The position numbers and the translations under genes are program-made. A stretch of 64,000 bases of DNA. Source: Drosophila persimilis. Its lineage: Eukaryota; Arthropoda; Insecta; Diptera; Drosophilidae. The stretch's first letter is position 1, and each line of letters begins with the position of its first letter. The notes under the pieces were generated by a model, which saw only the letters and a program-made list of their open reading frames with translations, did no database searches and had not been told where the DNA came from. The stretch is from positions 22,506,001 through 22,570,000 of the forward strand of contig NW_020825288.1 in the NCBI RefSeq assembly GCF_003286085.1, in the 5' to 3' direction. Below are positions 25,218 through 36,208 of this stretch, piece after piece.

Positions 25218-28200
25218 CTAGTGGTACTTAGGTACTATCAATCCTTTTAGCATATCAAAGCTATTGCCATCCGGTTGTACAGTTTCGATGGTACCAGTGG
25301 GTAGTTTTACCTTCAAGAAGCCAAAGTCGTCGATTCCAATTATTTCAGCATCTTTCTCCTGTTCGTTTTGAAGGCAAATTTTTACGGTTTGTTCGCTGCA
25401 AAGAAAATCTGTTCTTAGGCAATGTTTATACCACAATATAAGATATGATTACCTATGAAGCCAAAGGGAGTAGTATAAGGCATAAAAACTTTCAAAGTCT
25501 CCATTCTGTATTTCAGCTAAGAGTCTTTCGATTTCATTAAATATCATGGCTATAAATTGCTCATATTGAAGCAAAGGTAGTTTATTCAGGGACGCCGCAT
25601 TATTATTATGCTCCCGTATCATATCGTTAATGCAAAGGGTGGGCTTTGAATTGTTTAAATTGATTCCGCTGCCAATATTAACAATTGCCTGAGAGCCCTG
25701 CAATGTGGTATTGACAATCAGTCCACCAATTTTATTGCTTCCATGTGCATAGATATCGTTTGGCCACTTTAGTGATATGTCGAGTACCTGAAAGCAATTA
25801 TTAAATGTATAATATAGCTGACGTGCCATCCATTTTCCATTGCTCTATGGAATATTTTCCATATTCATTGTTTCATAATATTATTTTACATTATCGTTTT
25901 TGTGAACTTTTTGCCAGTTCCAGCTCCGAACTGGTTTAAAATACTAAAAAAATATATGAAAATATGCAAGGTGTGTGACCTACACAGGGGACAAATAATC
26001 CAATAGAGATGGAGATTAGTGCTTAGTGATTAGTCAATCGGATAAAATTATGTGTTAAGGCCTGAGGGTCCTAGCTAATAAATAGCTAGTAATCAACCGA
26101 ATATCAAAATCGAGAAATATGATAGAATACAAATAATACGCCAGTATATTTCGTTTATTTTTAAATTTGTGACGTATTTTTGGTATATCCTTGAGGATCG
26201 GACGGTATATTTTATCCGTGAATAAAGAAAATCGTCCTTTTTATGGATTTTTGAATTTGGGTATCGAACTAAAATCAGCTGAGAAATAACTTTTATCGAG
26301 TTTAGTATTTCATTGCATGTGATTGTTTATATACGGTCACACTGATTTACTTGCGGTCACACTGCCAGCTTCTTGGGTGTAGAGAAATTTCGTGAGCGCA
26401 GGCAACAACAGAAGCAGAAACTATAAAAATTATCGCATTTTTCGCATAGCCGATGCTGTCTAGAGCTGCGGGCGTGTGTGTGTGAGCGCCGGAACAACGA
26501 CAACGAACCAGAAGGTTGACTAAAACGCTACAGAATGTGGAGCAAAGCCTCAGAAAATCGTGCCATCATAAAAACTCAGTGAGTGCGCGTCTGAAAAAAT
26601 CAATCGGTTCGGGGGTTTTTGTTGCAGGGCGGCCGTACCACAACAACAAAAATGAGCAGCGCCGCCCAGCTGACGACGTCGGGAGTCAGCAACAACAATG
26701 CCGCCACTGACTCCAGCTCCAATGCAAATGCCAACGAGTCGGGCTCCAGCGACAGCAACCTAATCATTATCCAGGACATGATTGATCTCTCGGCCAACCA
26801 TTTGGAGGGTCTGCGCACCCAGTGCGCCACCAGTTCGATGCTGACGCAACAGGAGATACGCTGCCTGGAGTCCAAGCTGGTGCGCTACTTCTCCGAGCTG
26901 CTGCTGACCAAGATACGGCTCAACGAACGCATCCCGGCCAACGGTCTGCTGCCCCATGCCACGGGCAATGAGCTGAAGCAGTGGCTGCGCGTGGTGGGCC
27001 TTAGCCAGGAGTCGCTAAGTGTGTGTCTGACCAGGCTGACAACGCTGGAGCAGACGCTGCAGCTGAGCGATGAGGAGCTCAAGCAGCTGCTGGCCGAGAA
27101 CCCCAACCAGCGGGAGGAGGAGCTGCGTCGCCTGACCAGGGCCATGCAGAATCTCCGCAAATGCATGGACACGCTGGAGGCCAATACGGCCAGCAATAAC
27201 GACCCGGAGCAATGGCACTGGGACTCATGGGACCGACCCATACACATCCATCGCGGGAGTGTGGGAAATATTGGCCTGGGTCTGGGTCTGAACACCGCCT
27301 CCCCAAGAGCACATCATCGACAGCATGCTACTAAGGGGAAGAGTGGTTCAAGCAATGCCTCAACCTCGCGCAGTGGCCGCCAATCGCCCACATCGATGCC
27401 GGCGACGGCCACGGAGGACATGACAGGCAGCACGCAGGGATCCCAAATGACGCTAACGCTGACGCCTTCGCCACCCAACTCCCCATTCACACCCTCCAGC
27501 GGGACGACTGCTGTGAGCAGCAGTCTGAATGGAACACCACAGAGGAGTCGTGGCAGCGGCACCCCACCGCCCGCCAGGAAGCACAAAACGACCCTCTTTA
27601 ATCAGGCGGGGGCGGATATTGAGCCGCCCGCACCACCACGCAATCGCCTGCCCACAGACCCCAGCCCGGACAGCCATAGCTCCGCCAGTTCGGAAATATT
27701 TGGCGAGAGCAGTAATAGCAATCCATTGGCTTCCATTGGGAATTCCTCGAACGTCCTACTAGTTCCATGCTCTCCCGGCGTGGGCCCTGTCGGGATGGGA
27801 CACACCATAAAACATCGGTTCACGAAACAAATAGGATTCATGGCCACCTGCACACTGTGCCAAAAACAGGTATTTTCGAGGTGGCTCAAGTGCATCGACT
27901 GCAAGTTCATTTGCCACAAAAGCTGTGCCCCCCACGCGCCACCCTCGTGTGGCTTGCCCCGCGAATATGTCGATGAGTTTCGGCACATAAAGGAGCAGCA
28001 GGGCGGCTACTCCACTCTGCCGCACGTACATGGCTCGAGCAAGGGATCGCCGCTGGTGAAGAAGAGCACCCTGCACAAGCCACTGCAGCAGCATCATGGA
28101 GACAGCAGTTCGCCCAGTTCCAGCTGCACCAACTCCACGCCCAGCAGTCCGGCTCTGTTTCATCAGCGCGAACGGGACCTGCAGGACCACGCCGGCAGCT

Positions 28201-31200
28201 ATGGCGGCTCGTCGGCTGGCGGCGGCAGCAGTTCCAGTGCCAATCTCCTGCTCACTCCCTCCCTCACCAAGCACCATCAGCAGCAGAGTCAATTCAACTT
28301 TCCCAATGTGACCATCACCAGCAGCAGCGGCGGCGGCGGAGGAAACACCGGCAGTGCCTCGCATAATGTGCAAACCCTCATCTCCAACGAGACCCTGTCG
28401 GAGTATCAGGCAGGTCCCCCTTCGTTGGTAAATAGCATGAATGGTGGCGGATTAATGGACAGCCTGGTTAACAGCTCCAATGGCCACATTAGCTCGCTAA
28501 TCCACAGTCAAGTGTCGAACGTGTCGAACGCCTCGAATGCCACAACCAGTCTAGTGAACTCTACGACCACCACGAGCACTACGAGCAGCTTCTTTCCACG
28601 TAAACTGAGCACGGCGGGCGTGGACAAGAGGGCGCCCAACACCAGCGAGTACACAGACACCCATAAGTCGAACGACAGCGATAAGACCGTGTCGCTAACG
28701 GGCAGTGCCAGCACAGACTCGGATCGCACACCCGTGCGTCTAGACTCCACAGAGGATGGGGACTCGGGCCAGTGGCGACAGAACTCAATATCACTCAAAG
28801 AGTGGGATATACCCTATGGGGATCTGCGACTGTTGGAACGGATTGGCCAGGGGCGCTTTGGCACCGTCCATCGAGCGCTGTGGCACGGCGATGTGGCGGT
28901 GAAGCTGCTCAACGAGGACTACCTACAGGATGAACATATGCTGGAGACGTTTCGCAACGAGGTGGCTAACTTCAAGAAGACGCGGCACGAGAATCTGGTG
29001 CTCTTTATGGGCGCCTGCATGAATCCGCCGTACCTTGCCATTGTCACATCGCTGTGCAAGGGCAACACCTTGTTCACGTACATCCATCAGCGACGGGAGA
29101 AGTTCGCCATGAACCGAACGTTGGTGATTGCCCAACAAATAGCCCAGGGTATGGGCTATCTGCATGCACGGGACATCATACACAAGGATCTGCGCACCAA
29201 GAACATATTCATTGAGAACGGCAAAGTGATCATCACGGACTTTGGCCTCTTCAGCTCCACCAAACTGCTGTACTGTGATATAGGCTTAGGAGTACCCCAC
29301 AACTGGTTGTGCTACATGGCACCGGAGCTGATACGTGCCCTCATGCCGAAGAAGCCGAAGGGCGAGTGCCTGCAGTTCACCTACTATTCGGATGTCTACT
29401 CGTTCGGTACCGTCTGGTACGAGCTCATTTGCGGCGAGTTTACGTTCAAGGATCAGCCGGCCGAATCGATTATCTGGCAGGTGGGACGCGGCATGAAGCA
29501 GTCGCTGGCTAACCTGCAGTCTGGCCGTGAGGTCAAGGATCTGCTGATGCTGTGCTGGGCCTACGAAAAGGAGCAACGCCCCCGGTTTGCCCAACTCTTG
29601 TACAAGCTGGAGCAATTGCCCAAGAAGCGACTGGCTAGAAGTCCCTCGCATCCCGTCAATCTATCCCGCTCCGCGGAGTCTGTGTTCTGAGGCGAGCCGA
29701 CAGCTTGGGTTCTATTAACAATTGCAACTACAACTACTACGAGTATCTAGTACAATTAAAGAGTACCATTTCAATGTAAGCTGCTGTGTAAAAAATGTAT
29801 ATGTCAAATGTCTGTCTCGCCCACTCCTTTACGAGTATGTATGCTCCTCTATACAAGGACTCCTCTCTTAAACAAGTTCAAATATATGCAACAATGTGTG
29901 TGTTAAGCAAAGATTGTAAATACCTACAAATATCAGAGAACAAAATTATAACAAAAACAAAGTAAGAAAATTTTAAAATTTAAAAAATTATAAAACATAC
30001 GTAATATTGAATGCAGAAAAGAATAGGGAAGAAAACAAAACAAAAGAAAAGCAGGAAAATACACAAAAATGTTAACTTTGAAAAAGACAAACACGTTTAA
30101 AGGTTGAAAGGGATAAAAGTATAGTAGAAGTATATAGGATCTAGTAAAGTAAATCGAAAGAGCACTGTGTGGCAAAATATCTATATGTAAAACGTTGAAA
30201 TCAGGTGAGCAATTTCTAAATTGTTAATTATGTATAAGCAAAGCTATATTCTATCTATATATGAATATAAAACGATATATGTCTGTGTGTATATATACAA
30301 GTATATGTATATGAGAGATACTAGTATTTAAATCAAATATTGTGCAGAAATGTATGTATATAGCTAAACGGAGTTTAAATGCAAAATTAAGCATAAATGT
30401 CAAATAAACTTATCACTACAACCAAATTGTAACCAAATTGATCTACGATTATTATTATGTACAATAAGTGGGATCACGGGTCGAGAATGCAACAATCAAG
30501 AGCGAAACTAAGACCCGAGAAAGTGAAAGGAAAACGATTTGCGTGAGGGACCAAAAAACATGCCGTGTGCATGACCAGGCACATAAATGCTTCTCTCGAG
30601 ATTCCCCTAATAATCTTCACTTTCAATTGTTGCTGTTCGACAGTTCTCAAATTGTGAAGAGCATGCTCTCCGCTGGCTATGATATGTCTTTATCACTCAC
30701 CCCGTATGTTGGATGACCCCTTAGGGTGTTAACAATGGCTGCTCCAATCAGATGCTGGATCAGAGGTAAACGAGAGCCCAGTGGCGAGTCCATGGCTATA
30801 TGGAGTTGCAAGGAGAACATGGCACAACCCAATGGACTAAGCCACTGAAAAACATAACATTAACAAACAGAAGTCAACATTTTAAAAGGCTAAACTATTC
30901 CCACCTGATTATTGCTGCGACCCATGCCGGCAGTCTGTTGAAGGGGAAGCACGGCCAGGCCGTTGATGAGCTCCAGAGTATTGATCACATGCATGGAACT
31001 GCTGACGATAGGCGCATATATGACCAGACGACCAATGTCCTCCGTTTGCAGATGCTACAAGAAGAATTTTAATATTGTTACCAACTCTGTTGAGAAAAGG
31101 CCGATATTCAACGCACATCAAAGTAATCAACGGTGGAGAAATCGTCTGGACAGGAATGTATGAGTATAGGGAGGACATTGTTGTTGGCCACAGGCGGCTT

Positions 31201-34200
31201 ATCATCCTTGCCACAGAATTTCATAGTCAAATTGGGTGTAGCTATGACATTGTCGGGGCCACTGCAGCGCAGGCGCAACTTATCGAGGAGTTCAAATTTG
31301 GACTAAAAGAAAATAACAGAAGTTTTTCAATGTATATTAAAAGGGAAACATCCAAGCAAGTGCTAACCTCATGGCGTCCCAGAAAATAGGCCTGCTGGTA
31401 TACCACTCCTGCCTGCGACAGACCCACTCCATCTGCCTTAACGACCTGCACATCCAAGTACTTGCTCAAGAGATCCGCAAAGATCTCCAGACGAGTGCAT
31501 TCGTATTGCTTTAAGATGGAGTATTTGATCTCATCCGATTCAAACTCGCTGGGACTTGTCTCCAAATGTATCTGTTAATAGATCGAAAAACCATTTAGTC
31601 CGGAAGAAGATGGGCGTTAGGATGTATTCTTACCTGCGAGAAGACGGCCTTGCCACCGCTCTTCAGGCTATTGGCCAGCAATAGACTGGGCGTGTTCCAG
31701 GTCTCCTCAGTGCCCAGCACTTGGACATCCAATTTGTGGCTATGGCCGGCCAGATCTTTCAGTTCCATGGACCTTGGACATACTAGAGCTCTGAGCAGCG
31801 TTTCGTTTTGTTTCGTTTCGATTTTGTTTTATGGTTTTCGATTATGTTTTTGTTTGGTTAATGGTAGGTAGGATTATAATAGTGATAGCACACACATATA
31901 GGAAGCACACACAGAGATATAGAATGGGGCAGGACAGGAAGAGAGAGAGAGATCACACAGGCACGCAGAAAGAATATAGAAAGGAAATGGAAATTTCAAG
32001 CAATAACAAATAAAAATATCCAATTTAAAAAATTGATTTTGAATAATAATTCAGTCAAACATTTATGATAAAAGTTAAGTTTAAATATTATTAGAAGAAA
32101 TTCGTTTAATTTCACCAGGAAAATACGATTATGAATGATGATCGGAATGCACATCGAATACAAGCCAAAAAAGCCAAATACGTATAGAATTGAAGCCAAT
32201 TTGAGCCATGAAAACATTTGAGAAACAATATATAAGAATTGGAATTAGTCAGAAATTGCTTAGTAACAGCGGGATTATTTCAATATCAATTCTCCTAGGG
32301 ATTCTCCACAAATTAGAACTAACAGAAGATTTGAATGGTTCTAATTTGCAGCTGTCTCCACTGCACTATGGGCAAAAACTCGAGTTTCAAAATTTGCACA
32401 AATATTAATATCTCTTAAGGTTTTTTTTAATATTTTTATATGAGCATTTTTCTTCATAGTGCAGCAATGTAAATCCCCGTTTAATAGTGCGCCTGCGGTT
32501 ATGCAGTAAAAAAGCAATTGCTTCGATTTCGGGTGTATAAAACATGCATTATAGTAGAGGATATTAAATATACTCTTTGGTTATGGATATTAGTGGTACT
32601 TTTGTCAGTATAAGCTACAAGTTTAGAGGTCTTCGGTCTGCATGGGGATTAGCTTTCTTCTCAGTGTATGGTATGGCAACAGTACTTACGGTCTACGTGA
32701 ATGCGACTTGGTCGACTCCTCGCTGTCTGTCGAAAAGTGCTTCTTCACTGGCGATGGCTGATAGCAGAAGATGTGATGCATCATCTTGACCCGCTGCCAT
32801 TTGTCGTAGGAGAACTGTACCAATTCGTGCTCGCGAACCTGCCAAAGAAAACAGAAATTACAATCCCATTCCAATCAATGGAATCCTCTAAAATAACCAC
32901 CTCCGCTGTGCGATAGTTTGGCAGTATGAAGTGTAGTATATCCGAGCAGAGGCTCAGCACCTTGCCGCCATGCAGAAAGTAATCCACGAGTATCTGTCCA
33001 ATCCCGGGCGACACCGAACCGCACACCACCAGCAGGGCTGTCTGCTCGGTCCAATGCTTTTGGGCTGCCTGCTGCGGCATCAGCGGGTAAATGGTGTACA
33101 CATTCCGCTCGAGCAGTTGCTGAAGCGTGGCCAACGTGGAGTCTCTGGCACTGGCACTGTCCGAGTAGACCAAAACATTCAGGGGCTTGCTTTCCTGCAG
33201 GCTATCCTTATTGCGCCGCAACACCGGTCGTGAAGGGGGAGCAGTAGCTGGCGGTGAAAAAGGTTTCACCACCTCAAAAGTCTTTGCAGGCTTCACTGTC
33301 TCCACTGTAGTTGGTTCAGTGGTATTCACAGTAATGGCTGGCTTTGCGGCCTCAATAGTAATGGATGGCTTCACAGCCTCAACGAGTTTGCTGGGTGTGC
33401 TTGAAACCGATTTAGCCGGAGTCCCATCCACGGACGTCTTCTGAATCTGGGCTGCCTGAGCAGCGGCCAGCTTCTCCAGCTCGCTCTGCGCTTCACTTTT
33501 GGTTGGAGTTGCTTTGGCTTCGCTTTGAGGTGGAGTCGATCTTTCTTCGGTTTTAGCGGGAATTGCTTTGTCTTCGCTTTTAGCTGAAGACAGTTTTGAA
33601 TCGTTTTTAATGGGAGTGCTCTTGGCCTCGCTCTTAGCAAACGATGACAGAGCAGCCTCGCTCTTGGCGGGACTTAAAGTGCCCCTGGCCGGGGACAAGG
33701 CCGCTTTATTGGTGGGTTCGACCACAGCCACGGCCTTGAAACTGGCCGGCTCTGATGTCTGGGTAAGGAGATCTGGTTTCATAAGGCCTGTCTTGCCCTC
33801 GGTGCGATTCTTTTGATACTCGAACTCAGTGGCCTGATGAGCCAGCACACTGACGGCACGCAAATCCTCCAAATGCTTCTTCCAGCCTTCCTTGTCTAGT
33901 TCAGCGGTGATGCGGGACTGCCGCTTTAGATGTTTGGTCAACAGCTCAAAGGGCTGGGGGTCGCCGGAACGCAAAACAGCTGCAAAAATGTGAAGAAACG
34001 TGAATTAGTCGAGTGCGGGAAGGGCTTTTGGAAGTATGAATGGATGACGATTTAAGTTTCCCGCTTACACTCAATCCTCATCAGGGGCAGGTCATCGTTT
34101 ATGCATAAATTATTTCGTAAAAATGTCGATATCAACAGTTGGGTAAAGTGCTCCACATCGGTCTCGATGAGCAATGCCAGGTGGGAGTCCATTTTCCAAG

Positions 34201-35016
34201 CAATTAGCTTACCATAATCTTCCAACTGATGAACGCCAAGGCCATGTCACAGGTCACAGGTGAGGCAAGCAAAAGAAAGAGATGAGACAATATATGACGC
34301 CAGCTCTCTATATCGATTTAACTATTTCAGTATGGGTTATATTTCCTAATCACATTACCGCACGCACTGCCATCGCCACCACAGCCAGAAGGGCCGTGGC
34401 TGTGGCTATTAAAATGTTTAGTTTATGGTTTGCAAAAACCGAAGCGGAGGATACCCTACCCTGAAACCTACCCGCACAGCTATGGTGTCCAGTGCGCTTT
34501 CCTTTTGCGCTGGCTCTACTTGGGCCTCCAACAGCAGCTGCATATGCTGCTCCTTGTCCGACGAGAGTGTCACGCGCTGCTTAGCCGTCGACGGCGATGG
34601 CTCCGTTGGCGTTGTCGCTGGCGTTAAGGTGTCGGCGGCATAGGCAAACGGCAACAGACCCGGAGCCGCGGGAAAGCTTATCCAAGGTGCGATCTGGAGC
34701 GTCTGCAGTGGACGCAGGCAGCAGCCGTGCTGGTTTCCATGCAACCACAAAATATCCGTGACCTTGGCCGCATTACGATTGCCGCACAACTCTGAACTGG
34801 CAAATGAGGGATCTGTACAAGGGAAGTAGATTAGGAATTAGCTAATGATTCGACTGATATCATCTGATTCTCACCAAAGCCATCATCGCTGCCCGCTGGC
34901 AGGGCATAAAAAGCAATGCTCGAGGGTTGTGCCAGGTGCTCGGCGATTTTGTTGCAGACCTTCTGGATGCGCCAGGATTGCAGGACAGTGGCACTCACGT
35001 AATACAGGGTCAACAT
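25218..35016 (-). CDS. Hcs: Holocarboxylase synthetase (biotin protein ligase)
   Basis: Attaches biotin, via biotinyl-AMP, to the lysine of acetyl-CoA, pyruvate, propionyl-CoA and methylcrotonyl-CoA carboxylases. Twelve exons sum to 1073 residues: 35016-34875, 34812-34472, 34225-34069, 33979-32901, 32838-32690, 31790-31634, 31571-31368, 31302-31117, 31054-30905, 30844-30701, 25787-25453, 25395-25218. The N-terminal half contains a KSE-rich low-complexity run in exon 4. The catalytic domain occupies the last third: QTAGMGRNNQVW at the biotinyl-AMP loop, then LKWPNDIYAHGSNKIGGLIV across exon 11. The C-terminal domain ends in PDGNSFDMLKGLIVPK, nearly the human ending. Intron 10 (25788-30700) splits the catalytic domain and houses ksr on the other strand. 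Head-to-head with HDAC3. Confidence 0.93.
26334..26364 (+). promoter_or_regulatory. Tandem Motif 1 pair, ksr promoter
   Basis: Two perfect YGGTCACACTR matches (CGGTCACACTG) at 26334-26344 and 26354-26364, spaced 20 nt, about 290-320 nt upstream of the ksr start codon. Motif 6-like sequences occur near 26141-26213 (CCAGTATATTT, GACGGTATATTT). Confidence 0.75.
26652..29690 (+). CDS. ksr: Kinase suppressor of Ras (scaffold pseudokinase)
   Basis: Scaffold that brings Raf, MEK and ERK together and activates Raf by side-to-side dimerisation. A single uninterrupted exon encodes 1012 residues. The start at 26652 (context ACAAAAATG) is preferred to the in-frame ATG at 26619 because it fits the fly start context. 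An N-terminal helical CA1 region is followed by long Ser/Thr/Asn-rich linkers. A C1 zinc finger begins near residue 386 (HRFTKQIGFMATCTLCQKQ). The kinase-like domain spans about 725-990: glycine loop GQGRFGTV, VAVK with the ATP-site lysine kept, HKDLRTKN in place of HRDLKxxN, ITDFG, and MAPEL. The HRD arginine is replaced, as usual in KSR. The gene lies inside an Hcs intron on the opposite strand. Somewhat longer than I recall for D. melanogaster KSR, probably through linker expansion. Confidence 0.96.
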   Translation: MSSAAQLTTSGVSNNNAATDSSSNANANESGSSDSNLIIIQDMIDLSANHLEGLRTQCATSSMLTQQEIRCLESKLVRYFSELLLTKIRLNERIPANGLLPHATGNELKQWLRVVGLSQESLSVCLTRLTTLEQTLQLSDEELKQLLAENPNQREEELRRLTRAMQNLRKCMDTLEANTASNNDPEQWHWDSWDRPIHIHRGSVGNIGLGLGLNTASPRAHHRQHATKGKSGSSNASTSRSGRQSPTSMPATATEDMTGSTQGSQMTLTLTPSPPNSPFTPSSGTTAVSSSLNGTPQRSRGSGTPPPARKHKTTLFNQAGADIEPPAPPRNRLPTDPSPDSHSSASSEIFGESSNSNPLASIGNSSNVLLVPCSPGVGPVGMGHTIKHRFTKQIGFMATCTLCQKQVFSRWLKCIDCKFICHKSCAPHAPPSCGLPREYVDEFRHIKEQQGGYSTLPHVHGSSKGSPLVKKSTLHKPLQQHHGDSSSPSSSCTNSTPSSPALFHQRERDLQDHAGSYGGSSAGGGSSSSANLLLTPSLTKHHQQQSQFNFPNVTITSSSGGGGGNTGSASHNVQTLISNETLSEYQAGPPSLVNSMNGGGLMDSLVNSSNGHISSLIHSQVSNVSNASNATTSLVNSTTTTSTTSSFFPRKLSTAGVDKRAPNTSEYTDTHKSNDSDKTVSLTGSASTDSDRTPVRLDSTEDGDSGQWRQNSISLKEWDIPYGDLRLLERIGQGRFGTVHRALWHGDVAVKLLNEDYLQDEHMLETFRNEVANFKKTRHENLVLFMGACMNPPYLAIVTSLCKGNTLFTYIHQRREKFAMNRTLVIAQQIAQGMGYLHARDIIHKDLRTKNIFIENGKVIITDFGLFSSTKLLYCDIGLGVPHNWLCYMAPELIRALMPKKPKGECLQFTYYSDVYSFGTVWYELICGEFTFKDQPAESIIWQVGRGMKQSLANLQSGREVKDLLMLCWAYEKEQRPRFAQLLYKLEQLPKKRLARSPSHPVNLSRSAESVF
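30403..30408 (+). terminator. Poly(A) signal of ksr
   Basis: AATAAA about 710 nt after the ksr stop and about 290 nt before Hcs exon 10, so the ksr transcript should end within the Hcs intron. Confidence 0.5.
31791..32689 (-). other. Hcs intron 5 (0.9 kb)
   Basis: Intron between the donor after 32690 and the acceptor before 31790. It contains a TTTCGTTTTG-type repeat near 31800-31860. No gene or RNA recognised. Confidence 0.6.
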
Positions 35017-36042
35017 TTTATGGTTTAATGTCGCTCTCTATGCCATTGGAAACTGAAAATCAATGTGCGGTTTCGTAATTTCCTTCCTCAAAGAAGCAGC
35101 GAAAGGCAGTGGTTGCTATGTCCACGGTCCCAGGAAGTGTTTTACAGCGAAATTGACACACTTTTGCACTCCTTTGCACCCACTGACATTTATTGTTGAT
35201 TACTGCATTCCACTTCCATACACCACACATACACCCCCATTACTTTGGGGAGCTTTATCTCTTTTTGTTTGGGGGCCAAGAAAGCGCGGCAGACATGTGC
35301 TTCTTCTTATTGCGAATAATATAACCATTCAACCCGCCAAACATTGGCCCAAGGTGAAATTATTAATAGGGTGACGTTTCGACTCTCAGAGAGACCAGCG
35401 CTCGGTACTCTTCGTTTGTTGTTGTTTTAGCTAACAGGAAAGAATACTTTTGCGACTTGAACGAAGTCCTGTGGATCTTTTTCTTTCTCTTTCTCTTGGC
35501 AAGAACTGAAATATAAACACACACTCGGTGTGCGGGGATCATCACTTAGCTTAGCGTTACAGCAGTGGGCACCAGTCGTCTACATTCTAAGTCTGAATCA
35601 TAGAAATTTTTCTTACTAATTTTACTCAACCTCGATAATTTAACGCATGTGATTCTTCACCACAGCTCCGTTCGCTTTCGTCTCTTGGTACTGAAACGCT
35701 TCCTTGCCGAAGTTCCCGAACGGTAAAATTTTGTCGACATGTTTATATAAGGAAGGAATCAAAGACCTAATAACTAATAACTAAATAAATGCAGATTTAA
35801 AGTAATAATAAGCTTATTCTTTTCGCTGCATTCTGCTGGTCCTTCCAAAAAGAGCAGATGTGGTGAATACGTCACCTTATTAGCGCATTCACCTTGCATT
35901 GGCCATTCAGAGTAAGACGACGCCACGCCGCCTTTAAAGTTGTTTTCATTTTAACAAGTCATTTACTAGCGTGTTTTTTGCCGCGTTAATTAGTTATTTC
36001 AGCTTTAGATCCGTACAGATTTAGTATTTAAGCAAAGGCGGC
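35017..36042. other. Divergent promoter region between Hcs and HDAC3
   Basis: About 1 kb between the Hcs start and the HDAC3 leader. It must hold both promoters. A CTCTCAGAGAGACC stretch lies near 35382-35395. I find no exact Motif 1 or DRE. Confidence 0.5.
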
Positions 36043-36159
36043 ATGCTGTTGGGCGAATTGGACACAACGCGGCGACTATTGTTTATCGTGGCTGTTTTGG
36101 TTTTAATTTTATATGCAAAAACGTACCTGCTACCCGGCGTCGACCTGGATTACGATTAG
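36043..36159 (+). CDS. Candidate 38-residue transmembrane micropeptide in the HDAC3 leader
   Basis: ATG to TAG open frame of 38 codons. It begins MLLGELDTTRR, then a hydrophobic segment LLFIVAVLVLILY, a lysine (AKTYLLPG) and an acidic tail ending DLDYD. This is the layout of a single-pass membrane micropeptide, with charged flanks and a 13-20 residue apolar core. It stops 49 nt before the HDAC3 ATG, in another frame, with no obvious intron between. The HDAC3 transcript would therefore be dicistronic, or ribosomes would reinitiate after it. A purine occupies -3 of its ATG. I do not recognise the family. It could be a regulatory uORF with chance hydrophobicity, but the composition looks protein-like. 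Confidence 0.5.
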   Translation: MLLGELDTTRRLLFIVAVLVLILYAKTYLLPGVDLDYD

Positions 36160-36208
36160 TAGGTAGCATACCCCGCATAGCAGCAGCAGCACCTTCAGCA
36201 TCCAAGTG

